From Bacteroidaceae bacterium (GTDB taxonomy: Bacteria; Bacteroidota; Bacteroidia; Bacteroidales; Bacteroidaceae), in the NCBI GenBank assembly GCA_017470525.1, contig JAFUYM010000066.1, positions 1 through 46,679 of the forward strand: DNA of 46,679 nt, written 5' to 3'. Within the stretch, counting starts at the first letter, position 1, and each line of letters starts with the position of its first letter. This document shows positions 1 to 8,900 of this stretch, piece by piece. The position numbers and the translations under genes were made by a program. A model generated the notes under the pieces. That model had not been told where the DNA came from. It worked only from the letters and a program-made list of their open reading frames with translations, and did not search any database.

Positions 1-98
1 TAATTCATAATTCATAATTCATAATTGACCATTCGGGGTGTTTTTCAACAAGAAAGGTGCTGGATAGCAAATTATGAATTATGAATTATGAATTAAAA
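1..98. repeat. Inverted pair of heptamer tandem arrays
   Basis: Bases 1-26 are about 3.6 copies of TAATTCA and bases 71-95 are about 3.6 copies of its reverse complement TGAATTA, separated by roughly 45 bp. Together they can form an AT-only stem. The array lies just upstream of a plus-strand TACCTTTG box at 106-113. The same arrangement recurs at 3041-3145 in front of hflX. The left gene lies outside the window. Confidence 0.85.
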
Positions 99-105
99 AA
101 ATCCT

Positions 106-113
106 TACCTTTG
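106..113 (+). promoter_or_regulatory. Possible -7 promoter box without a downstream gene
   Basis: TACCTTTG matches the Bacteroidetes -7 consensus TAnnTTTG, but no good -33 TTTG lies 19-20 bp upstream and no plus-strand gene follows. A transcript starting near 118 would contain the hairpin at 146-173 and then run antisense to the next gene. A small RNA is possible but unsupported otherwise. Confidence 0.3.
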
Positions 114-145
114 CTACCCAATCTCAGCAATAAAACCATAAGAAG

Positions 146-173
146 GGGCTGCTTTTCTCACGAAGAGCAGCCC
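146..173. terminator. Hairpin downstream of the secreted-protein gene
   Basis: GGGCTGCT (146-153) and AGCAGCCC (166-173) form a perfect 8-bp stem with a 12-nt loop. It lies about 80 bp beyond the 3' end of the minus-strand gene at 253-1248. No clear U-run follows on either strand, so termination is plausible rather than certain. Confidence 0.45.
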
Positions 174-252
174 TAACCATTCAAATTGAAGTGTCAAATA
201 TATAGTAGAAAGAGAGTATTCAAATGGATACAATGCTAAAAGAGCGTCTTAT

Positions 253-1248
253 TTACCTGCGTCCACCGCCGCGATTCGTCGTTGCACCACCACCACGGTT
301 TATCGTTGCACCGCCGCTACGATTCATGGTTGCTCCTGCGCTGCTGCGAGTGTTCATCGTTGCACCTGCGCTGGTGCGGGTATTCATCGAAGCGTTGCTG
401 AAAGAAGGAGCGCTCGTAGTGCGAGTGGGCTGACGAGAAGAACTGTTCATGTTGCTCCCGCTGCGCATGTTGTTGCCCATGCCAGGAGTTGCATTGCGGT
501 TGTTGTTGTCGCTGCGCACGTTGCCGTTCATGTTGCCCCCACGATTCATGTTTGGAGTGGTGTTCATGTTGCGGTTTGCGTTGGCGTTGCGATTCACATT
601 ATTATTATAACTGCCATTGTAGCCACCCCGATTGTTCATGTCTGGAGCAGGTGCGCCACCGCGCATGTTGGGTGCAGGAACACCGCCGCGAGGAACTGCT
701 ACCGGAGCAGGAGCACCACCACGGGGAACCATGCCTGGAGCAGGAGCCACCATTCTGCCGCCTCTTGGAGCCATGCCGTGGAAGAAATGTCCACCTGCAT
801 AACCACGTGCGATAGGACGAGGTGCGCTGAAGAAGAAGTGACGGGCACCATATCGGTCGTAGTCGTAGATGCTGAAGTGCCAGCCGCGATTAGCGAACAC
901 GATAGGACGATAGAAGTAGGAGTAGCCCACCACGCGGTTCCAGATGCTGACACCGAGCAAGTTGCGGAGGGCGGCATCACGAGCGGCGCATACTGCCATG
1001 TAGTCATCGTAGTAGTAGCCGAGAGCCACATCGTCCAGATACTCATTCACACCCCAGATGTAGTCGTAGTTGATGCGATAAATCTCATCAATGAGGAAAG
1101 GGTCGTTGATGCCCAACGTATATGCCATGCGGTCGGTCAAGAACCTCGCGTTGCTCTGCATTGCCACGATGCTCATGCGCTGAGCGTTCATCGTCATTGC
1201 TCCGCCGAGGAGAACGACTGCTGTGAGTAAAGTTCTTAAAGCCTTCAT
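253..1248 (-). CDS. Secreted protein with Asn/Gly/Arg-rich low-complexity C-terminus
   Basis: A 331-residue protein starting MKALRTLLTAVV, chosen because it opens a clear signal peptide ending near MNAQ; the reading frame is open 21 codons further upstream but that stretch is not signal-like. Residues of about 25-150 form a folded region rich in Tyr and Asp (motifs LINDPFLIDEIYRINYDYIW-like, YLDDVALGYYYDDYM) that I have seen in conserved hypothetical proteins of Bacteroidales, of unknown function. From about residue 150 the sequence is almost entirely repeats of Arg-Gly-Gly, Ala-Pro, Asn-Met-Asn and Thr-Arg, likely disordered. It is exported, probably to the periplasm or cell surface. A Bacteroidetes promoter lies upstream (1338-1369). 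No catalytic motif is visible. Function unknown. Confidence 0.8.
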   Translation of the reverse strand: MKALRTLLTAVVLLGGAMTMNAQRMSIVAMQSNARFLTDRMAYTLGINDPFLIDEIYRINYDYIWGVNEYLDDVALGYYYDDYMAVCAARDAALRNLLGVSIWNRVVGYSYFYRPIVFANRGWHFSIYDYDRYGARHFFFSAPRPIARGYAGGHFFHGMAPRGGRMVAPAPGMVPRGGAPAPVAVPRGGVPAPNMRGGAPAPDMNNRGGYNGSYNNNVNRNANANRNMNTTPNMNRGGNMNGNVRSDNNNRNATPGMGNNMRSGSNMNSSSRQPTRTTSAPSFSNASMNTRTSAGATMNTRSSAGATMNRSGGATINRGGGATTNRGGGRR

Positions 1249-1337
1249 AGTTGTATCAGTTTTTAGAGTGTTAATATTTTTATGATTGAACTCTGAGACT
1301 CGCCCAGCCATGTGGGCTTGTTTTTATTTCTCTGGTG

Positions 1338-1369
1338 CAAAGTTACGACAAAAAGAAACCCCTTGCAAA
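1338..1369 (-). promoter_or_regulatory. Promoter of the secreted-protein gene
   Basis: Read on the minus strand, TTTG (1366-1369) and TAACTTTG (1338-1345) are separated by 20 bp, matching the Bacteroidetes -33/-7 pattern. The -33 element lies inside the stem of the preceding gene's terminator (1356-1396). Confidence 0.7.
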
Positions 1370-1396
1370 TGGAGTTTTCCTAAATGCAAGGGGTTT
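1356..1396 (-). terminator. Terminator of rnhB
   Basis: AAACCCCTTGCA (1356-1367) and TGCAAGGGGTTT (1385-1396) form a perfect 12-bp stem immediately 3' of the rnhB stop codon. On the minus strand the stem is followed by a TTTCTTTTTG tract. Its distal arm overlaps the promoter of the next gene. Confidence 0.75.
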
Positions 1397-1400
1397 TTCC

Positions 1401-2009
1401 CTATTCTGCGAAGGGGAGTTCGAGTTGAACCGTCCCTAAAAGATTGAAAGACATCCTGTGATAAGGTGTAGTTCCGTGAAATTCAATGCCTTGTCGATGC
1501 TCCTTTGTCGGATAGCCTGCATTGTGGTCCCATCCGTAAAAAGGATACTCTTCATGCAATTTTTTCATGTAATCATCACGGTAGGTCTTTGCCAAGATGG
1601 ATGCAGCCGCGATGGAGAGGTACTTGCCATCACCCTTTACGATGGTGGTGTGGGGTAGGTCTCGGTACTTCATGAACCTGTTGCCATCTATAATCAGATG
1701 TTCAGGTCTCACCTTCAGCCCGTCTATTGCCCGATGCATTGCTGTGATGCTGGCGCGCAGGATGTTCATTTCGTCAATCTCCTGTGCCGTCACGATGCCC
1801 AAAGCCCAAGCCACCGCGTCGCGTTCAATCTCCTCTCGTAGTTTGTACCGTTGCTTCGCCGTGAGTTGCTTCGAGTCATTCAGCAGGTCATTGTGATAGT
1901 CCGTCGGCAAGATGACTGCTGCCGCATACACACTGCCCGCCAAACAACCTCTGCCAGCCTCGTCACAGCCAGCCTCGACGACTCCCTGTTTATAATAAGG
2001 TAACAACAT
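1401..2009 (-). CDS. rnhB: Ribonuclease HII
   Basis: This 202-residue enzyme cleaves the RNA strand of RNA-DNA hybrids, including single ribonucleotides left in DNA, in the cytoplasm. The family signature GCDEAGRGCLAG gives catalytic Asp16 and Glu17; Asp108 in HLIIDGN and the aspartates at 145-146 in AKTYRDDYM complete the acidic site. Length is normal for the family. The start MLLPYYKQG is chosen because it gives the usual short N-terminus before the signature; an in-frame extension upstream is made of the AT-rich repeat at 2026-2080 and is not homologous. The gene follows the SDR gene on the same strand, separated by the palindromic element at 2026-2172. Confidence 0.95.
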   Translation of the reverse strand: MLLPYYKQGVVEAGCDEAGRGCLAGSVYAAAVILPTDYHNDLLNDSKQLTAKQRYKLREEIERDAVAWALGIVTAQEIDEMNILRASITAMHRAIDGLKVRPEHLIIDGNRFMKYRDLPHTTIVKGDGKYLSIAAASILAKTYRDDYMKKLHEEYPFYGWDHNAGYPTKEHRQGIEFHGTTPYHRMSFNLLGTVQLELPFAE

Positions 2010-2025
2010 AACCTCTGGTGTGTGA

Positions 2026-2172
2026 TTACGCTTCGCGCCTTTAGAAAAACAAGAAAAAACAAAAGAAAATAAGAAAAAATACAATGATGCTCTAATGAAG
2101 AGAAAGCACTTTCTTTTAGAATGTCCTATTTTTTCTTATTTTCTTTTGTTTTTCTAAAGGCGCGAAGCGTAA
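2026..2172. repeat. Long palindromic element, family A copy 1
   Basis: The left arm (2026-2080) begins TTACGCTTCGCGCC then TTTAGAAAAA and a purine-rich tract. The right arm (2128-2172) is its reverse complement except for a 10-bp AAGAAAAAAC duplication in the left arm. It fills the gap between the SDR stop and the rnhB start. Related copies lie at 14329-14472 and 35744-35853. RNA from it would form a very long hairpin with A- and U-runs, so it may also act as a terminator or processing site. Confidence 0.85.
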
Positions 2173-2175
2173 AAA

Positions 2176-2985
2176 TTATTTAGGCTGCTTACCGATGTAA
2201 GCCAAAATGCCGCCATCGACATAAAGCACATGTCCGTTCACTGCATCCGAAGCATGAGAAGCCAAGAACACAGCAGGACCGCCCAGTTCTGACGGGTCGA
2301 GCCAACGACCAGCAGGAGTCTTCGCACAGATGAACGAGTCGAATGGATGGCGGCTGCCATCAGGCTGACGCTCACGCAGCGGAGCCGTCTGAGGAGTGGC
2401 GATGTAGCCAGGACCAATGCCATTGCACTGGATGTTGTATTCGCCATACTCAGAGCAGATGTTTCTGGTCAGCATCTTCAAGCCGCCTTTGGCTGCAGCG
2501 TATGCAGAAACCGTCTCACGGCCGAGTTCACTCATCATCGAGCAGATGTTGATAATCTTGCCCTCCTTGCGCTCCATCATTTCGGGCAGCACGGCACTGG
2601 CACAGATGAACGGAGCCACGAGGTCGATGTCAATCACTTGCTGGAACTCCTGACGAGCCATCTCGTGCATTGGGATGCGCTTGATGATGCCAGCATTGTT
2701 CACGAGAATGTCAATCTGACCCACCTCCTTGTGAATCGTATCCACCAGAGCCTTCACGCCCTTCTCGTCGGTCACATCACACACATAGCCCTTCACGTTC
2801 GTGATGCCAGCCTCCTTGTAGTTAGCCAAGCCACGCTCCAGAGCAGCCTCGTTGATGTCGTTGAACACAATCATGTTTGCCCCTGCCTTCACAAAAGCCT
2901 TGGCAATGTTGAAACCAATACCGTAAGATGCGCCTGTAATCCACGCATTCTTACCTTCCAATGAGAAATTAGATAAATCTGCCAT
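2176..2985 (-). CDS. SDR oxidoreductase, gluconate 5-dehydrogenase-like
   Basis: A 269-residue classical short-chain dehydrogenase/reductase. Visible features are the dinucleotide motif TGASYGIG (18-25), NNAG (96-99), catalytic Ser149, and Tyr162-x-x-x-Lys166 in SAYAAAKGG. It closes with the usual VDGG near the C-terminus. Overall sequence resembles the Bacteroidales proteins annotated as gluconate 5-dehydrogenase or 2-deoxy-D-gluconate 3-dehydrogenase (KduD type), which act in hexuronate or ketogluconate breakdown using NAD(P)H. The substrate cannot be decided here because no kduI or sugar kinase lies next to it. Its own -7 box is at 3026-3033, divergent from hflX. Confidence 0.85.
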   Translation of the reverse strand: MADLSNFSLEGKNAWITGASYGIGFNIAKAFVKAGANMIVFNDINEAALERGLANYKEAGITNVKGYVCDVTDEKGVKALVDTIHKEVGQIDILVNNAGIIKRIPMHEMARQEFQQVIDIDLVAPFICASAVLPEMMERKEGKIINICSMMSELGRETVSAYAAAKGGLKMLTRNICSEYGEYNIQCNGIGPGYIATPQTAPLRERQPDGSRHPFDSFICAKTPAGRWLDPSELGGPAVFLASHASDAVNGHVLYVDGGILAYIGKQPK

Positions 2986-3025
2986 AGTGTTTTAATATAG
3001 ATTAGTTATTAATCAGTTCGGATTG

Positions 3026-3033
3026 CAAAGATA
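3026..3033 (-). promoter_or_regulatory. -7 box of the SDR gene
   Basis: Minus-strand TATCTTTG, 41 bp upstream of the start codon. The region where a -33 element should lie is occupied by the heptamer array at 3041-3145. Confidence 0.5.
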
Positions 3034-3040
3034 TGAAAAT

Positions 3041-3145
3041 TAAATGAAGAATGAAGAATGAAGAATGAAGAATTTGTCACTCTTGCCCCTCTTATTCTTT
3101 ATTCATTCTTCATTTTTCATTTTTCATTCTTCATTCTTCATTTAA
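3041..3145. repeat. Inverted pair of heptamer arrays between divergent promoters
   Basis: About four copies of GAAGAAT (3046-3072) are followed, after about 32 bp, by imperfect copies of the reverse complement ATTCTTC (3102-3143). The array fills the space between the divergent -7 boxes of the SDR gene (3026-3033) and hflX (3152-3159), so it replaces both -33 regions. Confidence 0.85.
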
Positions 3146-3151
3146 AATCCG

Positions 3152-3159
3152 TACCTTTG
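3152..3159 (+). promoter_or_regulatory. -7 box of hflX
   Basis: TACCTTTG, 20 bp before the ATG of hflX. No canonical TTTG is found at the -33 distance; the heptamer array is there instead. Confidence 0.55.
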
Positions 3160-3179
3160 CCGCCAAATCAAAAAACAGC

Positions 3180-4640
3180 ATGAAAGAACAGACGAACGAG
3201 AGAGAGCAGAACAGAACTTGTTTAGGCTCTGCCGAGCGAGGAGGAAGAACGCGAAGCGAACAGACGAACGAACGAGAGCAGAACCAAGCGGGCTTGGAGT
3301 CTGCCGAACGAGCAGGACGCCGTCGCCACCTTATCATTACGGAAGCCAAGGTGGAGACCGCCGTGCTCGTGGGTCTCATCACGCCTCAGCAGAACGAACG
3401 GAAAACGGAAGAATATCTGAACGAACTGGAGTTTCTGGCAGAAACGGCAGGGGCAAAGGTGGTGCGACGTTACACGCAGAAAGTGAACGGTCCCAGCAGC
3501 ATCACCTACATCGGCAGCGGAAAGTTGGAAGAAATCGCCGCATATATCCGTCAGAAGCAGGATGAAGCCGATGCCTATTGGGAAGACCCCATGGCGACGA
3601 GAGAATTGGCTCCGCAACCTGTCAGTATGGTCATCTTCGACGATGAACTCTCCGCCAAGCAAATCCACAACATCGAGAAAGTTTTGCAAGTGAAGATTCT
3701 CGACCGCACGAGCCTCATCCTCGACATCTTCGCCATGCGCGCACAAACGGCTGCTGCCAAAACTCAAGTGGAACTGGCACAATATCGCTACATGCTGCCA
3801 CGATTGACCCGACTGTGGACCCACCTCGAACGTCAGCGAGGTGGTAGCGTAGGGCTTCGTGGACCAGGTGAGACCCAGTTGGAGATGGACCAACGCATCA
3901 TCCGTCACCGCATCTCCCTCCTGAAGCAACGCCTTGTGGAGATTGACCAGCAGAAGACCACCCAGCGCAAGAACCGAGGACGGCTCATCCGTGTGGCTTT
4001 GGTCGGCTACACTAACGTGGGCAAATCCACCTTGATGAACCTGCTTTCCAAGAGCGACATCTTTGCCGAAAACAAACTCTTCGCCACCCTCGACACCACC
4101 GTTCGCAAGGTCATCATCGGCAACCTCCCCTTCCTCCTGTCCGACACGGTCGGTTTCATCCGCAAACTGCCCACCGACCTTGTGGAGTCCTTCAAGAGCA
4201 CCCTCGACGAAGTGCGCGAAGCCGACCTCCTGTTGCACATTGTCGATATCAGCCATCCCGACTTCGAAGAGCAAATCCAAGTGGTGGAAAAAACCCTCGG
4301 CGACCTTGGCTGTGCCGACAAGCCCCAGATGATTGTCTTCAACAAAATCGATGCCTACACGTGGGTAGAGAAAGAGGCAGACGACCTCACTCCACGCACC
4401 AAAGAGAACATCCCTCTGGACGAACTCATGCACACCTGGATGGCGAAACTTACCCCCACAGGCAACCACACCCCCGAGGACAACCGCCTCGGCTGTTTCT
4501 TCATCTCTGCCGCCCAACGTACCAACATCGACGAGTTTCGCGAACTCCTCTACAAGCGAGTCCGCGAAATGCACGTCCAGAAGTACCCCTACAATGACTT
4601 CCTTTACACCAACTACGACGAGAACGGAGAAGTCAGATAA
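3180..4640 (+). CDS. hflX: GTPase HflX with repeat-derived N-terminal extension
   Basis: A ribosome-associated GTPase that splits or rescues stalled 70S ribosomes, often under stress. The HflX N-domain runs from about residue 51 to 265, including the family motif GGSVGLRGPGETQLE (221-235). The G domain follows with G1 GYTNVGKS (276-283), G3 DTVG (322-325) and G4 NKID (388-391). The protein has 486 residues, about 45-50 more than typical. The excess is residues 3-50, a tandem 24-residue duplication (EQTNEREQN... twice) between the initial MKE and the normal HLIITEAKVETAVLVGL. The start is the ATG 20 bp after the -7 box. It converges with the efflux operon, with 7 bp between stop codons. Confidence 0.95.
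   Translation: MKEQTNEREQNRTCLGSAERGGRTRSEQTNEREQNQAGLESAERAGRRRHLIITEAKVETAVLVGLITPQQNERKTEEYLNELEFLAETAGAKVVRRYTQKVNGPSSITYIGSGKLEEIAAYIRQKQDEADAYWEDPMATRELAPQPVSMVIFDDELSAKQIHNIEKVLQVKILDRTSLILDIFAMRAQTAAAKTQVELAQYRYMLPRLTRLWTHLERQRGGSVGLRGPGETQLEMDQRIIRHRISLLKQRLVEIDQQKTTQRKNRGRLIRVALVGYTNVGKSTLMNLLSKSDIFAENKLFATLDTTVRKVIIGNLPFLLSDTVGFIRKLPTDLVESFKSTLDEVREADLLLHIVDISHPDFEEQIQVVEKTLGDLGCADKPQMIVFNKIDAYTWVEKEADDLTPRTKENIPLDELMHTWMAKLTPTGNHTPEDNRLGCFFISAAQRTNIDEFRELLYKRVREMHVQKYPYNDFLYTNYDENGEVR
3186..3329 (+). repeat. 72-bp tandem duplication inside hflX
   Basis: Bases 3186-3257 and 3258-3329 are two head-to-tail copies of a 72-bp unit, both opening GAACAGACGAACGA. They encode residues 3-26 and 27-50 of HflX. 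The copies differ at several bases, so the duplication is not recent. The unit is a multiple of three, keeping the frame. Confidence 0.85.
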
Positions 4641-4647
4641 AGAATTC

Positions 4648-5931
4648 CTAATTAACCGCACATGTCTTTCTCTGATACTCCGCCACACGCATCTGGTAGG
4701 TGGCACATGCCGTGACGAGTCGGCTCTCCGCTTGTGTGTAGAGTGTCACCGCATCCAGCAGGTCGGTCAGTGTGGTGGTGCCGACGGCATAAAAGTTACG
4801 TTCCATCCGCAGGTTCTCGTTTGCTGACTCCACGGAGGTGCGGGCGATGTCTATCTGCTTGTAGGCTTCTTCCATGTTATTCCATGCCGATTGGAGATCA
4901 ATAGCCAGTTTCTCTCGGGCATCCAGTCGGTCGTTCTCTGCCTGTAGGTGTTGCAACTTTGCTTTTTTCACCGCGTGGCTGCCACCCCACCAATCGCTGA
5001 TGGGCACCGAGAGGGTGGCGAAGACCAAACCGTTCGTCTGGTCATCGTGGTCGATGCTCTGATAGAAACCGTTCACTCCCACAGCCACAGAGGGCAACAA
5101 CTTTCCACGTTCCATCCTTACGTTGAGCCGCTGTGCCTCTTCATTCTTTTGCGAGAGCACATACTCCTCACGGTTGGCAACAGCCTCTTCCTTGTCTCTC
5201 AGAAAGGTGGTGGGGAGGGAAGGCGACAGGAAGGAAGCAGAAGGGGTAAGTTGATAGTCGCCCTCTTCCATTCCCACCTGTTGAGCCAGGAGCAGTTTCA
5301 GGATGCTAATGCCGTTCTCCAGTTCCAAGCGACTGGAAGCCACTTCTTGCTGTTTCAGTTCCACCCTCAGCAGGTCGTTGCGAGTGGTCACGCCTGCTTT
5401 CACGTAGTTGTCGGTCAATCGATGCACCTCGTCCAGTTGCACCTTCACCGAGTCGAGCGTGGCGATGTTGCTTTGCAGGGAGATGATTTGCCAATAGTAT
5501 TGAGCCACTTGAAGTGCCACATCTTTTTCTGACATCCGCAGTTGGAGTTGGCTCACCTCTTCTTGCAGGGCTGCCAACTTGTTGCCTGTCACAATCTGTC
5601 CGCCTTGGAAGAGGGGCTGCACCGCCATCACACTGCCCACCATGCCTTTCTTCACCATCGCCATGTCCAAGGCTCCCATGCCAGGCACATCCATTGTACT
5701 CTGCACCAAGTCATCGAAGCCATGAAAGCCCACTCCCGTGGCACTCACCTGCGGGAAATAGTTCGTGCGAGCCTTTGCCTTGTCCTCCTTGGCGGCATCG
5801 ATGCCCAAACGGGCATTCTTCAGTGTTCGGTTGTTCTGCACAGCCATTTCCTGCAACTGTGCCAAGGTGTACTCCTGGGCACTGATACCATAGGAGCACA
5901 ACGTCAATATCATCAATAGAATCTTTTTCAT
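4648..5931 (-). CDS. TolC-family outer membrane efflux protein
   Basis: A 427-residue outer membrane channel subunit, third gene of the RND operon. It begins with a signal peptide (MKKILLMILTLCSYGISAQ) and continues YTLAQLQEMAVQNNRTLKNA, the usual start of the OEP/TolC fold, with two internally similar helical repeats. It would form a trimeric tunnel across the outer membrane that docks with the membrane fusion protein. The start lies 6 bp beyond the stop of the RND pump gene, so the two are almost certainly co-transcribed. Substrate is unknown. The C-terminus ends without the extra residues seen in some homologues. Confidence 0.92.
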   Translation of the reverse strand: MKKILLMILTLCSYGISAQEYTLAQLQEMAVQNNRTLKNARLGIDAAKEDKAKARTNYFPQVSATGVGFHGFDDLVQSTMDVPGMGALDMAMVKKGMVGSVMAVQPLFQGGQIVTGNKLAALQEEVSQLQLRMSEKDVALQVAQYYWQIISLQSNIATLDSVKVQLDEVHRLTDNYVKAGVTTRNDLLRVELKQQEVASSRLELENGISILKLLLAQQVGMEEGDYQLTPSASFLSPSLPTTFLRDKEEAVANREEYVLSQKNEEAQRLNVRMERGKLLPSVAVGVNGFYQSIDHDDQTNGLVFATLSVPISDWWGGSHAVKKAKLQHLQAENDRLDAREKLAIDLQSAWNNMEEAYKQIDIARTSVESANENLRMERNFYAVGTTTLTDLLDAVTLYTQAESRLVTACATYQMRVAEYQRKTCAVN

Positions 5932-5937
5932 TTTCTG

Positions 5938-8900
5938 CTATTTCTTTTTATCAAATATCTTCCAATACACAACAGGTAGCACCGTCACCACCATGATGAG
6001 TGAGCCGATGCCTCCCGCAAAGATGGAGACACCCACAGGCATCCAAAGGTTGGTGGCAGCCACAATCATGGGCACGACGCCTACCGCCGTGGTGGCTGTG
6101 GTGAGGAAAATCGGCACCATGCGACGACGACCTGCATCGTAGGCAGCATCACGCACCTTCCAGCCTTGCCGCACCAGTCCGTTGGCGTGTTCGAAGATAA
6201 GGATTTCGTTCCTCATAATCATACCCATCAGCGTGACGAACCCCATCACGGCGGTGATACCGACGGCACGGTTCATCAGCGACAAGCCCAAGATGGCACC
6301 CGGCAGACAGAGGGCAATGGAGAGCACACAGACGAAGGTAATTTTGTAGTTCTTGAAGTTGAACAGGATAAAGAAGAAAATGATGATGATGCCGATGGCA
6401 AGTCCTTCGCCCAGCGGCAAAAGGTTCTCAGCATCGTCTTCCGGCTCTCCACCCACTTCAAACCGCACCCCTTCGGGCAGATGAATCTGCGTGGTTGCCA
6501 CCTGTTGCATCTCTTTGTGGATGGGGGCAGGGAGCACGTTGCGTTTCAGGTCGCAAGAGACGGTAACGCAACGCTCTCCGCTACGGTGTACAATGTTGGT
6601 GGCTGTCCATGCAGGGTGTGCCTCCCCCATCTGGCGGAGCGGCACCGATGCACCCACGGATGAGAGATAGAGACCGTTCACATCGTCGCAGTCGAGGCTT
6701 TCCTTGTGCATGTCTTTCAGCATGATGGGCACCTCATAGTCACCTTCCCACACTTGCCCCACCTTGGTGGTGCCAGTGCTTAATGCCAGTTGCAATTCCG
6801 TCATGGTGCGGTTCATGCCCAACTGGCTGGTTGCCACAGGGTCAAGTTCCACTTCGATGATGGAACGAGGCTCCCGCCAGTCGGTGTGTACGTTCATCAT
6901 GTCGGGGTTCTTCCGCATCACCGCCATCATCTCGTCTGCCACGATGCGGAGACTGTCGGCATCGTCGCCATAGAAGCGGTACTCGAAGGGGTCGTAGTTC
7001 TGGAAGTCCAACTGCTTGAACTTCACGAAAGCATTGGGGAAGTGCTCGGAGTAGAGCGGCTCGTAATAGTCGAGCATTTCGATGGTTGCCTCCTGCGACA
7101 CGGTGTTGACGATGAACTGTGCATAGTTCCGCCCTGCCATCTTCGGTGCGTAGGCCGTGTGGAAACGAGGGGAGGAGCATCCGATGAAACTGGTCACACT
7201 CACCGTCCGCTCGTCTTGGCTCAGCACCTCGTAGATGGAGTCGGCAATGGCTTTCGTTTCGTTCAGTCCTGTGCCTTCGGGCAAGAAAATCTCCACGGCA
7301 AACTGGTCGCGGTCGGCTGTGGGCATCAGACGCACCTTCAGCGTCGATGCCAGCACAAGGCTCAATGCCACCAATGCGACGGCACTCCCGATGGTGAGCC
7401 AAGGATTGCGGAATGTCCAGTCAAGCACTTTCTCATACCCCATCTGCACATAGTCGGTGAGACTCTTCTTCTGTGGTTCCTCCTTGATGTCCTCTTCGGT
7501 CACATCGCCCACACGGCTGGTGGGCTTCGATACTTCCACATGCTTATGCACGGTCTTCTTACGCTTCTTAATCATAAAGTATTCCATGACGGGAATGGCG
7601 ATGACAGCCAGCACCAGTGACACCATCAGGTTTATCAGAATCGTCCAAGGGAACCACTGGAGGAAGTCGCCCTTCATGCCGAACAGGAGGAAGAGAAAGG
7701 GGAAGAAGATGACCGAGATGCAGAGCGTGGCGAGCATCATGGGCATGAAGTAGTGCTGTGCCGACTCTGCCGCTGCGTGCCAACGAGACATCCCTTTGTT
7801 CAGATATTCCAAGTAGCCGTCGAGCACCACAATGGCATTGTCTACCACCATACCCAACACGATGATGAGGGCTGCCAGGGTGACGGTGTTGAGCGGTATG
7901 CCCACCATGTACATCACGCCGATGGAGATGAACGTGCTGAGCGGAACGGTGACACCTGCCACCACAGCGGTACGCCATGGGAAAAGAATGAGCATGACAA
8001 TCACGATGATTGCCATCGACTCCAAGAGATTGAGCATGAAATCATTGACACTCCCTTCCACCACCTTGCACTGGTCGGCAATGCGGCTCACCGTCACGTC
8101 CTTGGGCAGTTCTGTCTCCACATAATCATCCAGCACCTGCTGCACATCCTCGCCGTACTGCACGATGTTGTTGCCCTCCATCATCTCGAGAGAGAGGAGC
8201 ACACAGGGGTGTCCGTTGTATTCGATGTAACTCTCCGTGCGGTCGTACTCACGCTTCACGGTTGCCACATCCTTCACTCTCACCACATGGTTCTGTGCAT
8301 CGGTGTAGATGATTTGATTCTCAATCTCCTGTTTGCTCGACACCGTGGGTGCCACATGGATGGGCACATCCTTCTCCGTGCCGCTGATGCTGCCAGCCAT
8401 CGTGGTCATGCCAGCCGACTGCAAGGCTTGCATCACCGCCATCTTGCCGATGCCGTATGCCGCCAGTCGCTGCTGGTCCACCTCGATGCTGATTTGTTCT
8501 TTCAGGTCGCCATAGAGCACCACGTTGCTGACGGATGGAAGACGACGCAAGCGGTCAGCCAAGTCGTCGCTGTATCTCTTCAGTTCGCGAGGGCTGCGGT
8601 CTTGGCTCTCGATGGCAATGAGGAGTGCCGAGGCACTGCCGAAGTCGTCGTTGACTGCCAAAGCCAACACGCCGCTTGGCAGGCTTTGGCTCTTGAAGGC
8701 GTTCAGCCCATGCTTGATTCTCGACCACACTTCGTCCTTGTTGTTCACATGGTCTTGCAACTCCACCATGCACACGCACATGCCGTTGCTGCTCGTGGTG
8801 GTGGTCTTCTTGCGTTTCACCTCGTCGAAGGTGAAGAGATACCTTTCCAAAGGCTTAGCCACCTGCTCTTCCACTTCTTCGGCTGTGGCTCCCGGATAGA

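Noticed and set aside
3222-4706. A 494-codon open frame antisense to hflX
   Set aside because: The sense product has all GTPase motifs; the antisense product matches nothing and lacks a promoter.
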